Origin: Manduca sexta
Lineage: Eukaryota; Arthropoda; Insecta; Lepidoptera; Sphingidae
Direction: 5' to 3'
DNA length: 64,000 bases
Assembly: GCF_014839805.1 (NCBI RefSeq)
Contig: NC_051142.1
Location: 16,338,589 to 16,402,588, forward strand
The number at the start of each line of letters is the position of its first letter. Positions within the stretch are counted from its first letter, which is position 1. This document shows positions 42,601-51,600 of this stretch, one piece after another. A program made the position numbers and the translations under genes. The notes beneath the pieces were generated by a model that saw only the letters and a list, made by a program, of their open reading frames with translations, was not told where the DNA came from and did no database searches.

Positions 42601-45600
42601 TGGTATGGAGATAGTTTAGGACCCTGGGAAGGTTATAGGCTACTTTCTATCCCAGGAAAATATATAGCGGGACTATTATCCTGGAAAACTCCGTCACGCG
42701 AGCGAAACCGCGAGCAAAAACTAGTTAGTAGTTTATAATAAATAACATAAAATAATGTATTATTCATTTATTTGGACGGACCTACATCATAGATGCTAAT
42801 CACGTCCAATGATGTCGTAGTACTAGTTCAGTAATACCGGAAACTATTTTTTTCATTTAAAATCACAAACTCCTTGTTTTAACAATAACAGTTATTATAC
42901 ACCAATAGTGAACGAAAATTTGGCGTAATAAATAGTGTCCGCCGCGTTTCGGCACCATTAAACAATATTCAGTCACTACCGAGTTTATATTTTATACTAT
43001 TTGGCTTATAAACAAACATGTTGGTCGTCTGAAATAACCAAGTCCCGAAACAGTTAATGTCATTTATTGGGATCGAGTGTACGATTACTTGGCATTCAGA
43101 AATATCTTTTATTACTATGTTACAAGAGATTAAAATCCAACTAGTAGGTACTAACCCATAAGTATTCATAATATATCATTGCATAAATAGAACGTACATA
43201 CATTACTTAACTCATCCGAACGGAGTTGCAATATGAAAGCACTTAGCTCTTGATTATTAAGTAATAGTTGTGATGTATTTGTTTTATTATTCGTATGAAT
43301 GACGAGACGAGCAGGTCGGTCACCTGATAGCATCGTCTGCGCATCGCTGGCTCACTATTACAAGGTCCTATGTTAATTTTTACTTATGATGCAAAAATAG
43401 ACCATAGTTTTTTTGTTAGTAAAAATTTTAATAGACAATAATCCATGGTTCCACCTTTATTTATCTATCGGGATTTGTGCAAATTTTGGATGAAATAGAC
43501 ATAGAATAATGTCATATACATATGCGGGATCATTTTGACATTGCGTTACTACATGAAACCACATACTCCTTTTCACCTTTGCTGATAGTGTGCCAAAAAT
43601 CATCCATTAATAACGAATATTTTCACCAAATATCGTAGTATTCCTTAGATGATGGATGATGATATAACATAGATCCTTGTAACAGTAAGCAAGCGAGACA
43701 TACTAGCAACACAGAAATTAACTTTAACTCTGAACTACAATACACTGCACTCGTCACCATGAGGTATCAGATTTTGATACCACAGTAATTACTCTGACTG
43801 TTACCTCTTTACCAGAAACAAAGTGCGTGCACACCGATGCTTAGTATATCTATAAAATTCTAATATCACGCCAGGCAGACTCTCGAATTTCATAAGTCTT
43901 TGGCCCATAATATATGCAGCTTAGGTTCGCTCTGAAGTGCTATTTCACTTGAGACGCTGTCAAATTAAGTTTAGTATTCTAATAGACACTATTTAAAAAA
44001 ATCCATATTAACATCATCTCAATATCACAATATAAGTGACGGATTTTGACAGGTATTTTTTTTTTATTTAACAGTGCCAACTCTCCCGAGAACCAGCTCT
44101 TATGTGTCAACTTAAGCTTTGTTTATTAAATAATTTAATACGTTAAATGTGTACTTGAGATCTTTCTCAAAGTTGAGATCGGTTTGTTTATACGGGCCTG
44201 TGCGATAGTGGAGATGCTCACATAATAATGTGACAATCTCGTTACTACCAAACACAACATCGAATACACACTTCGCCGGTTTTCTTTGCATGTGATATTG
44301 CCCAGGAGACCATTCATACTATCGACAGAAATTGGTGCAGGATCGCTCCACGCTTTATTGAATCGAAAAAAAATACATTTTTTTAAAGCTCGACATAACG
44401 TCAAGGGTTTGTCGTATAAAAAAGACGGAATTAAAAAATGTCTCCACCAAAAATTAATGTGTTTAGTAATTCGAATCAGCACAAAAATTGCATAATTTAA
44501 AGTTTGTTAAGTTCAGAAAAGGTCATTCTGTGTTATTGAGTGAATTTGTGACGCCGATTATTTTTATTTATTTTATAACGGCTACTACCAAACCAAGGCT
44601 TTAATTCTGTATATAATCAAACATCACGCACAAAATATTAACTATATAAAGATTGTAATAAGTATTACGTGCGATAGGTCAGCGACCACCCAATTCGTAA
44701 AAAAGTCATAGAGACTCGTTCAAAGTTGGCTTCCATGCCATCTTGTACATATAGTAACTTGTATACATTCTAGGGTAATATCAAGAGAATAAGAATGATA
44801 AGTACGGACGTGTAGTGCCGTTCATAAGACTAAACAAATGACTAGAGAGGTCCGTACAGAGGTTATTCAGAATTTTCTGACTCTCAAAAGGAAAGTGATT
44901 TCTACTAACTTACCTCCCTTAGCTAAAGCTAAAAAACTTAAAAGTTAAGGGGTTCTGGGTCATGCCACGCTGGTTAGATGTTTGTGTTGCCAGGGCGCTT
45001 TATTATTACTGAGTAGTGGGTGCAAAGTTCAACTATAATTCCGAATACATTGGAAGAACTTTAAGTGGTAGATACGAAGAAATAAGTACAAACACTAGAG
45101 TCTAGATTTACCCAATGTTACTCTCTATTGTAGTTTTTTTAATACTCACAATCTAATGTAGTTCGAAAGCTAGAGCTGTGTAATTTATGTATAAAAACAC
45201 GTCTGAGCGATGATTTCTCCACTCGGAATGTGAAGACAACGCATTTTTAAATTTTGACAGATTATCTGTAATTTTTTTTAAATTTAGAAGCATAATGTTG
45301 CCAGTATTAAGTTAGTTATAAGTTGATATAACGTAATCACCCCCACCGTCTCACGCCCCCTCTAAACGTGAAAATTACAAAGATTACTTCTCGTTTTCGC
45401 CCGCAAATTGTTGTTTTACGCTTCGTTAGCTTACTGGCTTAACCGCGGCTGTGTGACCTCCTTTTACTTGGCGAGTCAGCCGAGTAAAGGGACTAATTTG
45501 GACCCTGCAGACAAGCAACCTTTATCTATTAGGTAATTAAAAAAATATTAATGAATTTAAAAAAATGATTTATAAAGATACACGCGTAAATAGTATAATA

Positions 45601-48600
45601 TACAATTACGGTTACACAGAGATCGAACGTTGTGCAAATAGTTGCAATACACAATTTGTAACTAAATAGGTAACAATCGAACACACACTAAATTAAAACA
45701 CTCACTAATCTTTCGGTTCCTCTTGGCGTATTCCACCATGCGTGAAATGGAACGCAACGCCATCGTTAAGCACAAGAATTAAAAAATATATAAATTCCTT
45801 TTTTAAAATTGCACATTAGCCGAAAAAAGAAAACACTATCGAAGCATTTCGTTACGCCGCCCGCGAACGCGCGAGAGTGACTGGCCGCCGCGCGCTCCGC
45901 AAAAAGGTTTTTACTTAGTTTGTGATTTTTTTTTAATTTGCCCGAATAGCACTTCGCAACTGAAACTGTCACTTGAATCGCATTATGATGCACGATAGAC
46001 TGGAAATAGCACGAAAATTATGACAGTTAACGTAATTTACTATTGTTATATTGTACAACGATATAAAAAATCTATTCTAAAACGTATTTGTTAAATTGTT
46101 AAGCATTGTGTTTAAATTATTAACAGTACCTTTAACTTGCTATAAAAAATCCAAAACCCATAATATTTTAAGATCAAGTAAGTCGTTTTTTAACAATCAG
46201 GTGGAATTTAGAAAATCGGAAATAAAAATTATCAATCTAAAAATATTTTTTTCTAAATTCCCGAGTTTTAACCCAAAATATTTTTAATATTATGCTTAAA
46301 AAGGAAGTAACTTTAAGAATGTGTATTATGAAATAGTTGGATAGACGCCGACCGAGGCGCCAGACCGATAGCGAACGCCGCGCCGCGACCGCACAGAAAC
46401 AATAGCGATTCAATCGAGCATTTTTTACTACGAACAAGCTTTACTGCTTGGCACCGCATTGTACTCGTAATAATTGAGAGTATACGATTGTTAACTCACA
46501 TGAACCTTAATAATTTAATAAAAATATAAAAGATCCAACTGAATAAAAAATCCTGATTTTTTTAAATTCCTGTATTTTGAACTAACAGATAGAGAATTAT
46601 TGAAGTTAAAATCAAAACCGAGGGATGTGGTTCTCGATGAAATAAGGTCTAATTCAAGGCAATCAAAAATCAAAGACCAGCAAATCTAAAAGTTTTGCGA
46701 GTACATTGTAAGCATTTTTGTATTTTGCTCATAATAAATAAAAAAGAATATTTTAAGAAAGTATTCTAAAATGTTTTTTGGATACGGATTTTTCGGTGTA
46801 CTAGTTCAATTCACACTTGACCGATTTATGTACACACACATAAGCTATGCTGAAAATGGCTTTGAAATATCACCTTTATTGACCCAAAAGTTCTCTAGTT
46901 TAAAACGCTTTCAAATTTCATATAAAAATACACTGCACAATATTACTATCACATCTAGCAATTTGAATCTTTACCGCGTTACGGTTGCACTGCTTCTATC
47001 TTAAAAAAATCTTTGATTGTGTGGTTATGAATAATTTATTTACTTATTTAATGTGTTGTTTTTTAAGTATGAGACTTTCCCGCCCTCACGCCCACCACCA
47101 CAACTCCTGTAAGCCAGGATCAGCAGTGGCACGCATTTTATGACACCGGGCGGTGAAGCTCGGCGATTCTCAGGGAAAACTAATTATTATTTAATGTGCA
47201 ACTATTTTCTGTTCCTCTTGAATAATATAAAATAAGTATTACCCAACTTAAAATACAGTGCAGGATACAACATGTTTTATTTCTCTGTATTCTTCATACC
47301 ATAAATACAGTCCAGTAGTTCATTAATACACAACCGCCATATTTTTTGCGTCACCGGTAACACTTCATTAAATTTCTATACCGTTATGGTTGAGCAGTGT
47401 GTGAGACGGTAAAGGACGCGGGTTCGTGACCTTGTTCTAATATCGAAGGCCTTAGTACATGTGTAAGATGGATTATAAAACCATAGAGTTCATTTATTTA
47501 AAAGCTTTTGCCTGCGACTCCATTCGCGCGGTAAAGATTTTCCAAGAGACAAAAAAAATTCATACTAATTTAACGAATAAATTAACAGATCACTTGATAC
47601 TAATGTTAAGTGCCAATAGCAGTAAACAACAATGTTAGAGGTAAATATACGTTGGATTTTTAGATAAATGTAAATCGACGCGTGAGTTGATTTTCCGAGC
47701 CAATGTCAGTGACTTAACGTTACGCTACCTATGCCATCTCCAACGGCACTATTATATTACTACATTACTATTATAACTAGATAATATTGAAATTAAACTA
47801 ATTTTCCGGATTCTATCGCGGTTTTTTGTTTTTTATTTTTCTCCCGACGTTTCGAAGACTTTGCAGCCTTCATGGTCACGGGGGGGACTGAAGTGTTGTT
47901 CATCCGCAAAGTCAAAGTTACAATATCTACCTACATTTTACAATTATACAACTTTTTTAAAATTTTTTAGCTGTTGGTGGTCCGATCTACGCAGAATGAG
48001 CTCACAGTGTCCCAAAAAACCGCGATAGAATTCGGAAAATTAGTTTAATTTCAATGTCTAACATTCGCGTAAACATAAGAAATCATTAGATAATATTGAT
48101 TGTAAAGCGATAAGATAATTTTGAATCAATTATTCCACTCAGTCTTAAAAGTATCATCAATCAAGAGATTCAAACGTTTCCTAAACTAACCATGCCTGTT
48201 GTTAACGCACTATAGTCTGACCAGGAAAATATAAAACTCCACCATTTTGTGCTAAGATATAGTACAAATATTTGTACTGACAAGGTAACTTTAAAATAAC
48301 AAAACAAAAATGGCGCTAAATAAGGGTTTTAATTTTTTCTGACCAGACTAAACAGCAATGTATAATATATCTAGTACCCAGGGCTAGTAATCGAGACATA
48401 GTTATCTCATGTAAGACATAATTTCCAGTAAATACGCTCAAACTGAGCACTTTTATACGCAAAACGTTTTCTCATGCTAATGTAAATGGTCAAAGTTTAC
48501 CAACGTTATTAGCAATTCTATAGGTGTCCGAGATAAGTGATATATCGTCATCAACTCACATTTGACACATCTCACATATAAGGATGTTCAACACTTTTCT

Positions 48601-51600
48601 TATAAATTATCATATTTTTATAATTACTGCGGAAATCGTGATGTGCATAACCAAAGATGTTAGGATATAGAGACGTTTACAATAATACAAACATATATAA
48701 ATGAACTCGCATCACGCTTGTATCACCTAAGATCTAGGCAGAGATGCAACTAGGGCAGCTATCTTTCGTCTGTGCGTTCCGTCCCATTATGTGATATTGG
48801 CGGTGGAGCCAATCGTCTGTTGGGCACGAATTTCCTTACACCGAGTTGCTATTCAGCTATGCTATTAAGGCAGTCACCAAGCAAAAATATCAGCTCTATA
48901 AGGCAGAATACAGCTGCTGCCGCAAGCTGGACTCCGAATTCTTCTACTACTAGGTATAATTATTTAAAGTTTCGTTACTAAACCTAGAAAATATTGCTTA
49001 TAATTGATTACATTTCCAAATATTTTATCAAGATTTTTATTTATTACGCGTTAGGTTTTACGCATGCCCGCATGCCGCAGACCCCGGTGGGGTAGGTTAA
49101 GAGCAACATTGTCCAAGCTCTGTTCTGCGCTAATTTTAAAAATAATCCAACCTGAGACAACCACTATGATTACTAGACATTATAAGATTTAAATAAACAA
49201 CAACACCTAATCAGTCTTACTTATAAAAAATTCGCAAAGCTATGCTTAGTTCAATGACAAATTTACTCGATCAGCTTTATGTCAAACCCGCCATCTTGCC
49301 TCTTAATAAGGTTAAAATTAGGAAACTGTTAATGTTTTTCACAGCTATTTAAGCAATTCTTAACCACCTCTTAACGCTAAAACAAGTATATAAGTAAGAC
49401 TGAATATCTCAGGAATCAGGATACACAGAGTAGATCTTTGCTACTCCGCTTTGTAATTCAGACTTCTGTCGGTGTAGACGCTTAGGAGTGGTAGCGACGG
49501 CCGCCATTAGGCGGGTTGCCTGCTGGCCTCTCCATATACGGTTATAAAAAAAAAAAACGTCAAAAGCATACTTAATAAACATCGGTTCATAGGTGAATGA
49601 ATAGATTAGATTTCCCCATTAGTAGAGAAGGTCCGTGTTCTATTGACGGGTGTGCCTTGCAAACAATACAGAATCGATATTATTAATGCATAGTGACTAC
49701 TTTTTTTTAATACATTTATCAAAATGCATGTCATCCAAAATCTAGTAAAAAAAAGTTTAAAAATCTACAAAAAAGAATTTAAAAAATCCACGCAATAGTA
49801 TATAAGGTATAAGACTTTGAAATTTCACAGAAGAGATAGTTGATGACTAACTGCAATATTTATCAACCGATTTTGATGCTTTTTATCCACGAATTTATTT
49901 TTCGCTTTATTATCTGCTACATATAAAGTAACTTTCAATATCGACCCTTAGATTGATATCATAAGGTTCCTATTAGATCTATCCAAACGACATAATTTTC
50001 TAATTCAACTGCACTTCTACATTCTTCGAAACATATTAACATACAATTGAAAGCTATCGCAACGTTAGCTAATCACGTTATGCAAACTAATTATGTTAAT
50101 CGGTTGTAACCTTGATTCAATTTGGTAACTTTTCGGCAATATATATTAAAACTGTTGGTGAAATTTTACTTTTACTATGCGCTAACCAGTCGTTTATTTC
50201 AAACTATTTGTAAACCATCAAATATTTGCAAGATGTCTTGTTTTTAAATTAATTTGGATGACAAGACAGTCTGCTTAATGATTAACAAATACAAGGTTCA
50301 TAATATTTGATAATTCAACTGGCTACAATATTCTTTACATACCAGAGCGTTACATTGCCCATTCTACAACTATCTAGCGACATGTGTAATGAACGATGCA
50401 TTAACTTGTTACACAGGCAAGTCTACCAATCCGCACTAGGCCAGCGTGGTAGACCAAGGCCTTATTCCTCTCAATAGTAGAGGTGGCCCGAGCCCAACAG
50501 TGGGACAGTATATAATACAGGGCTGATATGTCAGGCAAGTATTCTGTACTTGATGGCATAGTACAGGCCAATGGTATAGAAATGCAATATGATTGATTCC
50601 TTCCTAAACGAATTTCGACCACGGCGGCCTATCTCAACGGAGATCAGCCAAGTAGGAGATAGTATCGTGCACAAGTGTGTATTCATTCTCATAGTCCGGT
50701 GAAACCGGTGCCGGCTATCCGACATGACCGGAGGGAGATCAGGCACAGAACCAACAGCTTTACGTGCTTTCGACGCACGTGGGTATCACACCGCCAACTG
50801 CCTGCGAATTGCGACTAAGTATTTTTTTAGGATACAAAAACCCAGTCATTATATTCCCGATGGGGTAGGCAGGTGCGCAACTGGTACACCAACTTTTTGC
50901 CGTGCGCATCTCATGTCGTAATAAGGTGCGACCCTTCCAGCACGTTAGACACTAATTCTGGACTCTGATATTGAGTAGAAAATCTCATTATCATTTTGCC
51001 CAAGAATCGATCCCGGGACCTTAGCACTGTTGCCGAACCGTAATACAACTATGCCACTGTTGTATTATGTTACATTCGGTGTAATTGACATCGGAACAAA
51101 ATATTTATTTAAAACTAGCTTTGCTCGCGGATTCGCCCGCATGAAGGAGTTTTCCGGGATATATTTTCCCAGGATAGAAAATAGTCTATAATCTTCCCAG
51201 AGCCTTAAACTATTACCATACCAAATTTCATAAAAATTTGTTCAGTAGATTTTGAGAAAATCGATAACGTACGGACAGACAAAAAATGGAACTTTGTTTT
51301 ATAATATATATAGATGGTGTTCTCCGTATTTCTCATTTCATGGTTATGGCTCCATCTGGTAAACTGCATACCATTTATGCAGGTCAAATTGCTTTGATTG
51401 TAAAAAATCATGGACAGGTTTTCCCAATGAGGCCAGAACAACTCCATCAATAAACATCACAAATAATACATCACAAGACGATTTTCTATCAACAGATTCA
51501 CAAATTGAATAATAAGCCCGCGATTCGGTACGAGCGGAACCAGTAAAACTAGATGTGTACACGAAAACTCACCGTTAAGAACTTAGATAAACTGGTTTGC

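Larger units (their letters stand above)
36487..45705. other. Intron 1a of the receptor (9.2 kb)
   Basis: AT-rich with repeats listed separately. A 12-bp-stem hairpin (45460-45490, CTTTTACTTGGC/GCCGAGTAAAGG, mismatched once) lies about 215 nt past the exon 1a donor. The 115-codon minus ORF at 44135-44482 has no recognisable domain. Confidence 0.75.

Noticed and set aside
44135..44482. 115-codon minus-strand ORF
   Set aside because: No recognisable domain or transposase motif, no exon signals, and partly open on the plus strand too (44286-44495); consistent with chance or repeat-derived sequence.
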